Positions 42,833 to 51,563 of a stretch of DNA of 64,000 bases are shown one piece after another. This DNA comes from Pseudanabaena sp. PCC 6802 (lineage in GTDB: Bacteria > Cyanobacteriota > Cyanobacteriia > Pseudanabaenales > Pseudanabaenaceae). Positions within the stretch are counted from its first letter, which is position 1. The number at the start of each line of letters is the position of its first letter. Position numbers and translations under genes: made by a program. The notes under the pieces were generated by a model. It did no database searches. It had not been told where the DNA came from and saw only the letters and a list, made by a program, of their open reading frames with translations. The stretch covers positions 2,848,868 through 2,912,867 of the forward strand of contig NZ_KB235914.1 in the NCBI RefSeq assembly GCF_000332175.1, in the 5' to 3' direction.

Positions 42833-42915
42833 TACAGGGGTAGGGATTGCCGTAAATTTGGCAGCCAGTGCTATAATCGCTGCGCGGTTTAGACGTTAGG
42901 GGAGTATCTCCTTTC

Positions 42916-45135
42916 TTGCGTATGCACACACCACTACTCATGCAAGGTCAGTTACTAGACGATCGCTATTTAGTGATCCAATCTTTGGAGTCTGGTAGAT
43001 ATAGCCAGACCTACATTGCCAAAGATGTAACCCAACCTGACAGCCCTCAATGCAAAATCTCCTGCTTTCGCCCCGTTAGTGCTGACTATGTCAGCCTGGA
43101 AGTAGCACGTGAAATCTTTCAGCGCGAAGTACAAAAACTGCATCATTTAGGTACTCAATGCGATCGCGTACCCTACGTCTTATCTGCTTTTGAATATAAA
43201 AAAAATTTTTACTTAGTTGAAGAAATCATCGAGGGACGTTCCCTAGCTGATGAGTTAAAGGTCGGCAGGTTGTTGAGCGAGACCGAAGCGATCGCCATGG
43301 CGACGGACGTACTGGAAACATTGGCAGTCGTACATGAGGAGGGATTAATCCACGGTGATATCAACCCCGCTAATTTAGTCGCCTCCATTAGCGATCGTGC
43401 AAACGACACTCCTGAGGTCATTCCGATCGACTTTGCCGGGCTGCGGAGAATTTGCAATCCGCTTCTACCCCTACAGCCCGTGCCGTTGTTGGGAACGCCT
43501 AGCTATATGCCAATCGAACAAACACAAGGTTCCCCACAACCAAGTTACGATCTCTACGCGCTCGGGCTTACGACTATTCAAGCACTCACCGGGCAACACC
43601 CCAGCCAAATGGAGATCGATTTTGCCACGGGCGCGATCGCCTGGCCATCTCACGTCACGGTCAGTAGCAAACTAGCGGATATCCTGGAACGCATGGTTCA
43701 CCTTCTGCCCGAGGAGCGCTATCAGTCGGCAACTGAAGTATTGGCTGATTTGAAGAGTTTACAGCCATCAGGCGCGATGCAATTAGCTGCGAGCGTTCTA
43801 GACCGCATGAAGAAGAAATCGCTAATCGCAGTTATCAGTTCGATTGCGGTTGTCGTAACGGCTGGCTCCTTCTTTTATCTTGGGAAACATGTATCTCGGG
43901 TATCATCGGGACAATCTAATCTCACTTCCAATCCCACTACTGTTGCGAACGATTCGTCTAGCACCACAGAGAATCGCAATCCCGATGCCACAAAACAGCA
44001 AGTTAGTAAAGTATTAGATCGACAGACCAATAAACAAGATCGGCGATCGCTGCTCTACAGTAGGGGCATAGAGCATTCCAAAGGTACTGAGCCTAAGCTC
44101 AAGTCGTTCGTGCGCAGTCCTTCACCTATACCAGTGCCTACGACTCCATCAACTCCATCAACTCCATCATCATCAACCGATACAACTGATAGTAGCGATC
44201 GGGCAAATGTCTCACCTCCCCCAGTCCCTAGCAAACTAGCTGTATTGCCCGCGCTCAGTCCTCGCTATACCCTAATGGGACATACAGGTTCTGTTGTAGC
44301 GATCGACTTTTTTGCCAACGGACACAGCTTTGTGAGTGGTAGTGATGATAAAACCCTGAGATTGTGGGATACAAGAGCGCGCCGTGCGCTTACAGTGATG
44401 TCCAATCATTCGGGCTATGTATCTAGCATTACCGCTGTTGCCACCAGTCCTGACGGTCATACATTTGCAAGCGGGAGTCTAGATAATACGGTAAAAATAT
44501 GGAACTTTAGAAGCGGCAAACCCGCGCAGTTGCTCGTTGGTCATACCAATCGAATCATGTCTGTAGCATTCGATCCCAGCGGTCAATATTTGGTGAGCGG
44601 CAGTGGCGATCGCACCGTGAAATTGTGGGATCTATCGCGCGGTAAATCTGTCCTGACTCTAAGAGGACATACGGATGTCGTTACAACCGTAGCGGTTAGT
44701 CCAGATGGGAAATTGATTGCCAGTGCAGGAGAAGATCGCACGATCGTCCTGTGGGACGCGATTAAAGGGACAAGGGTTCGCACTTTAAGAGGTCATCAAG
44801 GCACAGTCAAAGCCCTGGCTTTTAGCTCAGATGGGAGAATTCTGGCCAGTGGTAGCGATGATAAGACAGTAAGGCTATGGGATGTCGCTTCTGGGAAATT
44901 AGTTCGCACGTTCAGCGGTCACGCTCAGTCAGTCACATCTCTAGCTTTTAGAGCAGATGGTCAACTGCTTGCCAGCGGAAGCACTGATAAGCAGATCGGG
45001 CTGTGGGATATCAAAACTGGTGCCGTACGAATTCTAACTGGACATTCTGAAGCAGTTCTAGCAGTTGCTTTCAGCGACAAAGATAATACTTTGATCAGCG
45101 GTAGTGCCGATAAGACAATTATTGTGTGGAAATAA
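42916..45135 (+). CDS. Serine/threonine kinase-like protein with WD40 repeats
   Basis: A 739-residue protein in three parts. The kinase domain (residues 15-275) has a glycine-poor P-loop and an unusual VAIK equivalent, HGDINPANL for the catalytic loop, and IDFAGLRR in place of DFG. A membrane segment follows (SLIAVISSIAVVVTAGSFFY, about residues 298-317), then a Ser/Thr/Pro-rich linker, then seven WD40 repeats (from LSPRYTLMGHTGSVVAIDFF to the final WK) forming a propeller. This architecture is common in filamentous cyanobacteria. Kinase activity is uncertain because of the altered motifs. TTG at 42916 or ATG at 42922 are possible starts. Confidence 0.9.
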   Translation: MRMHTPLLMQGQLLDDRYLVIQSLESGRYSQTYIAKDVTQPDSPQCKISCFRPVSADYVSLEVAREIFQREVQKLHHLGTQCDRVPYVLSAFEYKKNFYLVEEIIEGRSLADELKVGRLLSETEAIAMATDVLETLAVVHEEGLIHGDINPANLVASISDRANDTPEVIPIDFAGLRRICNPLLPLQPVPLLGTPSYMPIEQTQGSPQPSYDLYALGLTTIQALTGQHPSQMEIDFATGAIAWPSHVTVSSKLADILERMVHLLPEERYQSATEVLADLKSLQPSGAMQLAASVLDRMKKKSLIAVISSIAVVVTAGSFFYLGKHVSRVSSGQSNLTSNPTTVANDSSSTTENRNPDATKQQVSKVLDRQTNKQDRRSLLYSRGIEHSKGTEPKLKSFVRSPSPIPVPTTPSTPSTPSSSTDTTDSSDRANVSPPPVPSKLAVLPALSPRYTLMGHTGSVVAIDFFANGHSFVSGSDDKTLRLWDTRARRALTVMSNHSGYVSSITAVATSPDGHTFASGSLDNTVKIWNFRSGKPAQLLVGHTNRIMSVAFDPSGQYLVSGSGDRTVKLWDLSRGKSVLTLRGHTDVVTTVAVSPDGKLIASAGEDRTIVLWDAIKGTRVRTLRGHQGTVKALAFSSDGRILASGSDDKTVRLWDVASGKLVRTFSGHAQSVTSLAFRADGQLLASGSTDKQIGLWDIKTGAVRILTGHSEAVLAVAFSDKDNTLISGSADKTIIVWK

Positions 45136-45177
45136 GCGATGCATACTTTACAGGTATTCCTTCAACTGTAAAAAACC

Positions 45178-45846
45178 TCACAATAAAATTAATCCTAGCC
45201 TTGCCCCAAGCGTGACTGCTTCAGTGCGGCTTTGAGCGTTGAGTTTAGAGAAAATAGATGAGATATGAAATTTTACAGTATGTTCGGAGATCGCTAAACG
45301 CTTGGCGATCGCCTTGTTGCCCTGCCCCTCAGCCAACAGATCGAGTACTTCAATCTCCCTTGCCGTCAATGCTTGGGGTGGGAGTGGAGCAAGTTCGCGA
45401 TTATGATTGGGAGCGTTACCGATCAACATCTCTAGGGTATCGTTAGTCAGTACGATCAAACCTGCTGCTGCTGCCAGAACTGCAGCCACAATCTCATCCA
45501 CATTTGCCGATCTTGGTAAGATAGCATGTACGCCAGCTTTCAGTGCTTCTACTACGCTTTCTGGCTCAGGACTATCGGTAAGTGCAATAAATGCTGGCGC
45601 ACCTGTAGTAGCCTCCTGGTGGTTTTGCCCGATTGGCGACAGATCGGCGATCGCCATTGCTAATGGTTCTTCTTCCCCATTCCACTCCATTAACACTACA
45701 TCGGGTCGCTGTGCTTGAACTTGCGTTTTAAGGAGACCCGTATTTGTATTTACACTCATGACTTCAAGTTCAGAGTTGGATTTGAGTAACGATTCCAACC
45801 CTGCCCGCATCACTAAATTCTCAGTGGCAATCAAGACGCGAACCAT
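45178..45846 (-). CDS. NarL/LuxR-type response regulator lacking the phospho-aspartate
   Basis: A 222-residue regulator. The C terminus is a complete LuxR helix-turn-helix (LTAREIEVLDLLAEGQGNKA, IAKRLAISEHTVKFHISSIF). The receiver keeps its fold, but the phospho-acceptor position reads VVLMEWNGEE, with Glu54 for Asp, and the acidic pocket ADD is replaced by ATEN. It is therefore probably not controlled by phosphorylation. It overlaps the upstream protease gene by 16 bp, which implies cotranscription. Confidence 0.9.
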   Translation of the reverse strand: MVRVLIATENLVMRAGLESLLKSNSELEVMSVNTNTGLLKTQVQAQRPDVVLMEWNGEEEPLAMAIADLSPIGQNHQEATTGAPAFIALTDSPEPESVVEALKAGVHAILPRSANVDEIVAAVLAAAAGLIVLTNDTLEMLIGNAPNHNRELAPLPPQALTAREIEVLDLLAEGQGNKAIAKRLAISEHTVKFHISSIFSKLNAQSRTEAVTLGARLGLILL

Positions 45847-46631
45847 ATCTGTCTCACGAATCCAGACGTAGTATTATTTCTATATCTATTTGCAGATCTG
45901 CATGTCGATCTGTGCGCCGATCGGGCAACCGATCGCTGAAAGAGATGTAAGCGATCTCCCTCTCTTATGTTAAGAGAGAGCAAAAATTTCTCCACAGTAT
46001 TGCTTGGAATTGCCAGCGCTAGTCCGTTAACAATCATAGTGTTAATCCCAATTACGCGACCTCGCGCATCCGCCAGCAGGCCGCCGGAATTACCTGGTGC
46101 TAATTGTACATCTGATAATATCCACGACGGTTGTTCCATAGAAACATACCCCGAGCCATGTATATGGGAACTATTAATTGCCCGATCTGCACTTGTTACA
46201 ATACCCGTATTGAGGGCACCAACCATACCGAGGGGATTTCCCACTGCCAACACTAACTCTCCCACCCGCAGGTTGTCAGAGTTCGCAACGATCGCATGGG
46301 GAAGATCTTCTGTTTGACTTAGCTGCAATGCTGCTAAATCTAAGCTTGGCTCTCTAGCAATCGCGACTGCATCCAATACCCGTTGATTTGAGAGTGTAAC
46401 GGTAGCTCTGTTACTGCGCACCACATGGGCATTAGAAACGATTAAGCCGAGATCGTTCCAAATTACTCCAGACCCGCTACCACCGTAACCATCTTCGATC
46501 TTTACAGTCCAGTGCTGTAGTCGATCGACAATGCTTGCCATCTCATTCGCAATATCCGTATTGGCGAAATCTGCGAAGGGAAAACCAGCCCGACTGGAAT
46601 TCTGGTTCGCGTTTTGGCTTGAATCGTTCAT
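45831..46631 (-). CDS. Trypsin-like serine protease, HtrA-type without PDZ
   Basis: A 266-residue S1C-family protein. The catalytic triad is intact: His69 in LIVSNAHVV, Asp98 in PSLDLAALQL and Ser182 in LAPGNSGGLLADA. No PDZ domain follows; the last 40 residues are basic and unlike a protease, which suggests readthrough beyond an original stop. There is no signal peptide, so it may be cytoplasmic. It lies between the regulator gene and the catalytically dead paralogue. Confidence 0.88.
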   Translation of the reverse strand: MNDSSQNANQNSSRAGFPFADFANTDIANEMASIVDRLQHWTVKIEDGYGGSGSGVIWNDLGLIVSNAHVVRSNRATVTLSNQRVLDAVAIAREPSLDLAALQLSQTEDLPHAIVANSDNLRVGELVLAVGNPLGMVGALNTGIVTSADRAINSSHIHGSGYVSMEQPSWILSDVQLAPGNSGGLLADARGRVIGINTMIVNGLALAIPSNTVEKFLLSLNIREGDRLHLFQRSVARSAHRSTCRSANRYRNNTTSGFVRQIWFAS

Positions 46632-46650
46632 CGGTTGCTCCTTGTACCCA

Positions 46651-46757
46651 TTTAAATTATTCGGGTTACAGATAAGGGTGTGGGGGGCGTTGCCCCACGC
46701 AGGGGTGGAACACCCTTCACCCCGTTCGATCTGTCGTGTTTACTGTGCAAATTGGGA
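46651..46757. repeat. MITE-like repeat, family B copy 2
   Basis: About 107 bp between the two HtrA-like genes, beginning TTTAAATTATTCGGGTTACA and ending GTCGTGTTTACTGTGCAAAT, with a core GGGGCGTTGCCCC. Its ends match 20914-21063. Confidence 0.6.
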
Positions 46758-47696
46758 TTAGCTTTTTCTAGGGCGCTCGCCAATCGTCACGACCACATCT
46801 ATCAAATTCCCCCCGCGTATAACTCGCATATTGACGGTTTGTCCCACTTGTTCGGTGCCTAGTAACGCTTGCACGTCACCTGTATCCGCGATCGCGCGAT
46901 CGCACATTGCCACCAGGATATCGCCAATCAGAATACCAGAGCGATCGGCGGGGCCGTCTGATTCGACGTTAATAACTAATACACCACTTGTTTCTGTTAG
47001 CCCTAAAGCATTGCGTAGAGTGTTGGGAATTAAAACGGGTTGCATGCCCAAGCCCAAATAACCGCGCTCGATTCTACCCTTGGTAATCAACTGGTTTACG
47101 ACTGAATTTACGGTTGAAATCGGAATTGCCAGTACCATACCGCGCGGGCCAGATGTATTAATGCCAACTACGTGACCGGCTGCATCCACCAAGGCTCCAC
47201 CATCCAGGCTAGGATACAGTCTCAAATCGAGCCTGATAAATTGGTCGATCAGCCCGCCGCACCAACTGCGCCAGGCTCCGCCCAAGGCGCTGACCACACC
47301 CATACTAGCACTGAGGCTTCCTTCTTTATCTCTGCCAATACCCATGACTATATGCCCGACTCGCAAGGAGGTCGTGTCGCCAAGCGCAGCTACATGCGCG
47401 ATCGCTGGAATGTTGCCATCGTTAAACCTCAAAACAGCAATATCTGTACTGGGGTCGCGTCCCACAATTGCCACCGGTACGGTACTGCTATCCGCCAAAG
47501 TAACCGTGACATTATCCTCTCGCTTGATTGCCTGCTCTGTCGTTACAATAATTCCAGAATGCCAATGTACGCCGCTAGCTGAAAAGCGCGATCGACCGTT
47601 AACTGCTACAACTGCATGTCCTGCCCTAGCGACTGTTTCCGCTAAGTTATTCGACATAGCCCACAATAACCCTTCACCTGTATTTGCTTCTGTCAT
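46758..47696 (-). CDS. HtrA-like protein with PDZ domain and lost catalytic residues
   Basis: About 312 residues from the ATG at 47696, which is preceded by AAAAGG (an ATG at 47726 adds ten). The protease fold is recognisable, but the catalytic His is replaced in SGIIVTTEQAI and the GNSGG serine in YPSLDGGALVDA; only the Asp in DPSTDIAVLR remains. A normal PDZ domain follows (RGYLGLGMQPVLIPNTLRNA, GVLVINVESDGPADRSGILI, GDILVAM). It is likely a binding or scaffold protein, perhaps working with the adjacent active protease. Confidence 0.88.
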   Translation of the reverse strand: MTEANTGEGLLWAMSNNLAETVARAGHAVVAVNGRSRFSASGVHWHSGIIVTTEQAIKREDNVTVTLADSSTVPVAIVGRDPSTDIAVLRFNDGNIPAIAHVAALGDTTSLRVGHIVMGIGRDKEGSLSASMGVVSALGGAWRSWCGGLIDQFIRLDLRLYPSLDGGALVDAAGHVVGINTSGPRGMVLAIPISTVNSVVNQLITKGRIERGYLGLGMQPVLIPNTLRNALGLTETSGVLVINVESDGPADRSGILIGDILVAMCDRAIADTGDVQALLGTEQVGQTVNMRVIRGGNLIDVVVTIGERPRKS

Positions 47697-47842
47697 TGCC
47701 TTTTCTCTGAATCCTGAAAGCATCATGCCACTACTGCCTACCAGAGCGCATCAGTGAAATGGGGAGCTACCCACCTGGAAAATTGGCTAGTGGTTTAAGC
47801 AACACAGTAATCGATCGATTACTCAAATTTGCTCTCAGAGTA

Positions 47843-47955
47843 TATAGCGGCTTTCAGACGAAAACGAGAAGGGGGTTTGGAGGCTTTGCCCCTAAGAAGG
47901 GTTTCCACCCCTTCACCCCATAAACTAAACCCTTTCTCAATGGCAAAGCGCTATA
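47843..47955. repeat. MITE-like repeat, family C copy 2
   Basis: A 113-bp element with terminal inverted repeats TATAGCGGCTTT and AAAGCGCTATA, aligning with 2082-2187. It occupies the 47727-48053 gap, in which I see no gene. Confidence 0.65.
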
Positions 47956-48053
47956 ACTGAATCTTGAGAAAGGACATCTATCTCTTATAAATGGCATTCT
48001 ATACTTCTTCTCTGACATAATGTAACAACGAGGTACGCGCTTAAGAAAAACCT

Positions 48054-48386
48054 ATGCAATTCTATTCATCAATCCACCAAATTCCCGAGCTAGCTGGCCT
48101 GTCACCAGAACAGGCAAAGCAAGCATGGCAGTTTTGCTACTGGAAATATGCCTTCAAAAATTGGCAGAGTTTGGCGTGTTTATTTGCTGTAGGCGTTCTG
48201 GCCGTTATAGGCTCAAAGTTTTTCGGCCCCGTACTCGGTGCAGCAATTGGCGGTGCAATTGGCGGTGCTCTTTTTTGGTTTGTCACTGCAAACGTACTTC
48301 GCCCCCATTTGCGTAACTATGTCAGCCACCATTTCGCACCTACAAGTCCGTCAGCAGAAGTGGCTCCACACGATTCGTCTAATTAG
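48054..48386 (+). CDS. Hypothetical small membrane protein
   Basis: A 110-residue protein with an N-terminal soluble helix pair (IHQIPELAGLSPEQAKQAWQ) and two hydrophobic segments rich in glycine (WQSLACLFAVGVLAVIGSKF and AIGGAIGGALFWFVTANVL). Not recognised. It precedes the tRNA gene by 55 bp. Confidence 0.6.
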   Translation: MQFYSSIHQIPELAGLSPEQAKQAWQFCYWKYAFKNWQSLACLFAVGVLAVIGSKFFGPVLGAAIGGAIGGALFWFVTANVLRPHLRNYVSHHFAPTSPSAEVAPHDSSN

Positions 48387-48441
48387 CGATCGCAACTTGC
48401 TAAAAACGCACGCACCTTTGATATACTTGATAGGCATTTTA

Positions 48442-48513
48442 GGGTGACTGGCGCAACGGTAGCGCATCGGACTCTTAATCCGCTGGTTCGGGGTTCGAAT
48501 CCCCGGTCACCCA
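48442..48513 (+). tRNA. tRNA-Lys(CTT)
   Basis: A 72-nt cloverleaf: acceptor GGGTGAC/GTCACCC with discriminator A, D arm GCGC...GCGC, anticodon loop CTCTTAA with anticodon CTT, and T arm CGGGGTTCGAATCCCCG. CCA is not encoded. The recombinase gene begins 153 bp downstream, so its 3' half is the probable attachment site of the element that follows. Confidence 0.95.
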
Positions 48514-48666
48514 TGTTTTTGTTGCAATAAAATAGCCTAAATTTTAACTAAAACCCTACCCTTGCTTGGCTTTTGGACTTATGGCTATTTTGTCAATACC
48601 ACCTAATACTACCTAATACCACCTAAACTACACTAAAAAAGTAGGCATAATTTTAGGCTAGACAAA

Positions 48667-49785
48667 ATGGACGAGAATAGGACGCAGGGATTTGATGGAA
48701 GAATTGCTCAGGCTAATGGGCGGCTCCGAACTGGCAAGGTGGGGGCAGCGATCCAACGCATTGGCGATCGCTTAGTAATTCGTGCCATTTTCCCCCCTAA
48801 ACCCGATAGCGATCGCGAGAGACCCTATCAGCAACGCCTGTTCCTTGGCTATCATGCGAATCCGACTGGGATAAGCTTGGCTGAGGCAGAAGCCCGTAAG
48901 ATTGGTGCTTTGCTCGATTGTGGCGAATTTAAATGGGAACCGTATCTAAGAAAGAAAAGTGAAGGCGCGGGTACCGTGAGAGATCTGATCGCGAGATTTG
49001 AGGCAGAATACTTCTCAAAACGGGCGTGATCGCCTAAGACAGAAACCACCTGGAATAAGGAATACAGGCAGGTCTTCTCTCGGTTGCCACTTGACCAGGT
49101 GCTGACGGCTGAAATATTGAGAGAAGTTGTACTCGCAACTGAACCGGATACTCGCACTAGGCAACGCTTTTGTATGGTGACTAAGGCTTTGGCAACATTC
49201 GCGGGGATAGAATTTGACGCGCAATCCTATCGCGGGAAGTATTCGCCCAAGCATGTCACGCCGCGAGATTTGCCTGACGATCGTCCGATCGCAGAGTGGT
49301 ACTACAAAATTTCTAACCCAGCGTGGCAATGGATTTATGGGGCGATCGCTACCTATGGCTTGCGACCGCATGAGGCTTTTTACCTCGACCTGGCGGACTT
49401 CCCGATCGTGACGGTGACAGAAGGGAAGACTGGGCGACGGCGTGTATGGCCGTGCTATCCAGAGTGGGCAGAGCAATTCAATTTGCGCGATCGGAAGCTC
49501 CCAGCGGTGACGGGGCGAAATAATAGCGAGTTGGGGGAGAGGGCGGCTAAATACTTTAAGCGAGTGGGGCTACCGTTTGTGCTTTACGATCTGCGCCACT
49601 GCTGGGCGGTGAGAACCTTGGAATTTGGCTTGGATATTTCGCTAGCTTCTCAGCAAATGGGTCATGCCGTCCAGGTGCATACCGATCTCTACCATGCCTG
49701 GATTTCAGAGCGGCATCACCAGCGGGCGTATGAGGCGATTATGATGCGAAGCGATCGACCTAAAGCCCCCATAATTATTCCCTAG
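48667..49785 (+). pseudogene. Tyrosine recombinase (integrase) with an in-frame TGA
   Basis: One continuous frame of about 372 codons is broken only by TGA at 49027-49029: ...EAEYFSKRA, stop, SPKTETTWNKEYRQVFSRLP.... After it come the core-binding and catalytic regions, with GLRPHEAFYLDL, LYDLRHCWAVRTLEFGLDIS, QQMGHAVQVHTDLYHAWI giving Arg, the His-Arg block, His and Tyr. The stop lies in GTGATCGC, one C-to-T step from the HIP1 octamer, and would revert to CGA (Arg). Either the gene is dead, the stop is read through, or a shorter protein starts at the TTG at 49084. Confidence 0.85.
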
Positions 49786-50027
49786 TCTCGATCGGCTCCT
49801 TGCTCATCCATGCGGCGGGATAGGTGACGTATCTCTTGCAGAAGTATGTTAAAGCGTTGGTCGCTTTCTTCATGACGCTGTTTAAATTCAGCATCACGCT
49901 GTCTTGACTCAATTTGCGCCTGGGTGAGCAGGGTGATATTCTCAGCCATCATGCGCTGAGTCTCTGACATAAAGGCAATAGCCTCTTCTACTGTGCGAAC
50001 TCTTCTTTCTAGTGGTTCTTGGGTCAT
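49782..50027 (-). CDS. Small coiled-coil protein of the integrated element
   Basis: An 81-residue, almost wholly helical protein (VEEAIAFMSETQRMMAENIT, DAEFKQRHEESDQRFNILLQ, IRHLSRRMDEQG). It resembles the small coiled-coil proteins often found in cyanobacterial mobile regions. The 3' end touches the integrase gene by four bases, convergently. Function unknown. Confidence 0.65.
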   Translation of the reverse strand: MTQEPLERRVRTVEEAIAFMSETQRMMAENITLLTQAQIESRQRDAEFKQRHEESDQRFNILLQEIRHLSRRMDEQGADRD

Positions 50028-50037
50028 GGTTTTTATC

Positions 50038-50631
50038 TTAATTCATCCCATCAATTATCCCACTTACTCCAAGCACAATAAGACTTAATCCTGTGAGTAT
50101 CCCCCCACCAAGGAGTGAGATGCCTGTAATTCCCTCATACGCCCAGAAAGCGCGAACGATATCACGTTCCTGAGTAGCAGCATAAAACTCAACTAGGGTC
50201 AGTACTAAGCCTAGGACTGATAACCAGCCTACTAAACCACCAACTCCTACAAACAGGTAACTTTTCCACCCCCTTCTCAACAGGATCATTATCAAGGTTA
50301 AAAGCCCCAGGCTTCCGAAACAGATCTGCCACCACCTTTTTGAGATTTTCTTTTGTAAATTCAAAGGTTTAGTGGAATTCCACTCCACTCGTTTTTTACT
50401 GTCTCTTCCTAAAATCCGAACTTTCTCGATCGCATCTAGCTTAAAAGTTTCTAGCTTAGGCATTACTGTTTCAAGTAGCGCTGGGTACTCAACTGTTTTC
50501 TCGTCAGTTCTGCTGATTAGGACAGTTAGCTCTTTCCCGAAACGAGTAACTTTGATGCTTACGTTCCAGCCATACAGGTAGTCCTGTAGAGACTGCTGCA
50601 CTTCAAGATCTGTTGCTTGCCTCTTGCCCAT
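50038..50631 (-). CDS. Hypothetical membrane protein
   Basis: A 197-residue protein. Residues 1-95 are soluble, with an alpha/beta pattern (LQDYLYGWNVSIKVTRFGKE); the rest holds three hydrophobic segments (WQICFGSLGLLTLIMILLRR, YLFVGVGGLVGWLSVLGLVL, ISLLGGGILTGLSLIVLGVS). Not recognised. Part of the minus-strand lysogeny-side gene set. Confidence 0.6.
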   Translation of the reverse strand: MGKRQATDLEVQQSLQDYLYGWNVSIKVTRFGKELTVLISRTDEKTVEYPALLETVMPKLETFKLDAIEKVRILGRDSKKRVEWNSTKPLNLQKKISKRWWQICFGSLGLLTLIMILLRRGWKSYLFVGVGGLVGWLSVLGLVLTLVEFYAATQERDIVRAFWAYEGITGISLLGGGILTGLSLIVLGVSGIIDGMN

Positions 50632-50661
50632 AGTCGCTGTCTCCCGTATATAGCTCTTACG

Positions 50662-50910
50662 CTAATCTGGACAAAACTCTAGGCTGAGCCTGATTCTTAG
50701 CTTACCCTTTACCCACTGCGGTGAACCTGGCTCTAGGATCTCACACACTACCTCCCCATTTAACCAGTCGTGGGTTTCATCGCTTATGTCTAGCCTACGG
50801 TGACAAGCCTCAATAAAGTCACCCGCTTTAAACATTTGCTCAGGGATAACGATCCAGTTTCCCTCTCTGGATACAGCCGTCTCAGAATCTAGTGGTTCAA
50901 ATTGGTTCAC
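50662..50910 (-). CDS. KGK-domain protein
   Basis: An 82-residue protein. WLNGEVVCEILEPGSPQWVK and GKLRIRLSLEFCPD match the KGK domain (PF08872 as I recall), a cyanobacterial family of unknown function named for its Lys-Gly-Lys motif. Members are mostly chromosomal; here it lies in the integrated element next to the repressor gene. Confidence 0.75.
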   Translation of the reverse strand: MNQFEPLDSETAVSREGNWIVIPEQMFKAGDFIEACHRRLDISDETHDWLNGEVVCEILEPGSPQWVKGKLRIRLSLEFCPD

Positions 50911-50919
50911 TGGTACCCC

Positions 50920-51258
50920 CTACCTTCCTGCTTCCGCGATCGCAATTAGGCGATCGGACACCACACGGCTAACCTGCGCCAATTCTTTTGGTGGCATTCG
51001 TCTAATTTCCATGACAATTTCATTTAAGTCTGGGCCTTTAGGAACAGGTTTATCCTCCAGGTAAGCTATTAAACCCTCTAAGGTGTATCCCGCCTTACTG
51101 GCTATTAAAGACAAATTTTCGATCGAAGGCATTGCATCTCCTGATTCCCAAGACTGAATAGAAGCAAAAGATACACCTAGTTCCTTTGCAAATTTCCGTT
51201 GGCTTACATGGCCGCGCAAGTCCTTTATCAAACCCGAAAGTCTTTCCTTACTGTTCAT
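50920..51258 (-). CDS. XRE-family repressor
   Basis: A 112-residue protein with an N-terminal Cro/CI helix-turn-helix: VSQRKFAKELGVSFASIQSW then ESGDAMPSIENLSLIASKAG. The C-terminal part is a short helical dimerisation region. It faces the CopG-like gene across a 128-bp control region, like a phage immunity switch. Confidence 0.88.
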   Translation of the reverse strand: MNSKERLSGLIKDLRGHVSQRKFAKELGVSFASIQSWESGDAMPSIENLSLIASKAGYTLEGLIAYLEDKPVPKGPDLNEIVMEIRRMPPKELAQVSRVVSDRLIAIAEAGR

Positions 51259-51386
51259 TATTTCCCTAGCCGAATAGTCTATTTGTCAACTGCCCGACAA
51301 ATATACTTTACCCGAAATTGACATGTAGCCTAATAGGATAGTAGACTGACTAGGGTAATCATCAAATTGAAAGGATAGGCAGTCAA
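51259..51386. promoter_or_regulatory. Divergent control region of the element
   Basis: Between the repressor and the CopG-like gene. TATTTGTC and GACAAATA form an 8-bp inverted repeat around 51288-51311, a good operator candidate. TTGACA at 51318-51323 and TAGACT at 51342-51347, spaced 18 bp, form a rightward promoter. Confidence 0.5.
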
Positions 51387-51563
51387 ATGACTACTAAAGT
51401 CAAGTTAACTATCTCGTTAGATGAGGAGCTTGATAAAAAGCTCCGAATTAACGCTGTAATGCACCGCAAAAATATTAGTGATGTTGTGGTTGCAGCCCTT
51501 TCTGTATATCTAGCTTGCCCAGACAAAGGCCGTAACTCCAAAACAAATGGGGGTGCAGCATGA
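51387..51563 (+). CDS. CopG-like small DNA-binding protein
   Basis: A 58-residue protein: TTKVKLTISLDEELDKKLRI then KNISDVVVAALSVYL, a ribbon-helix-helix. It is the first gene of the rightward operon and overlaps the next by ATGA. It may serve as a Cro-like or Arc-like early regulator. Confidence 0.7.
   Translation: MTTKVKLTISLDEELDKKLRINAVMHRKNISDVVVAALSVYLACPDKGRNSKTNGGAA

Noticed and set aside
48442-48666. A second attachment-site copy of the tRNA 3' end inside the window
   Set aside because: I found no repeat of the tRNA-Lys T-arm and acceptor sequence further along; the other end probably lies past 64000.
49027-49029. A frameshift in the integrase
   Set aside because: The two halves are in the same frame (start codons 417 bp apart), so the break is a nonsense codon, not a frameshift.
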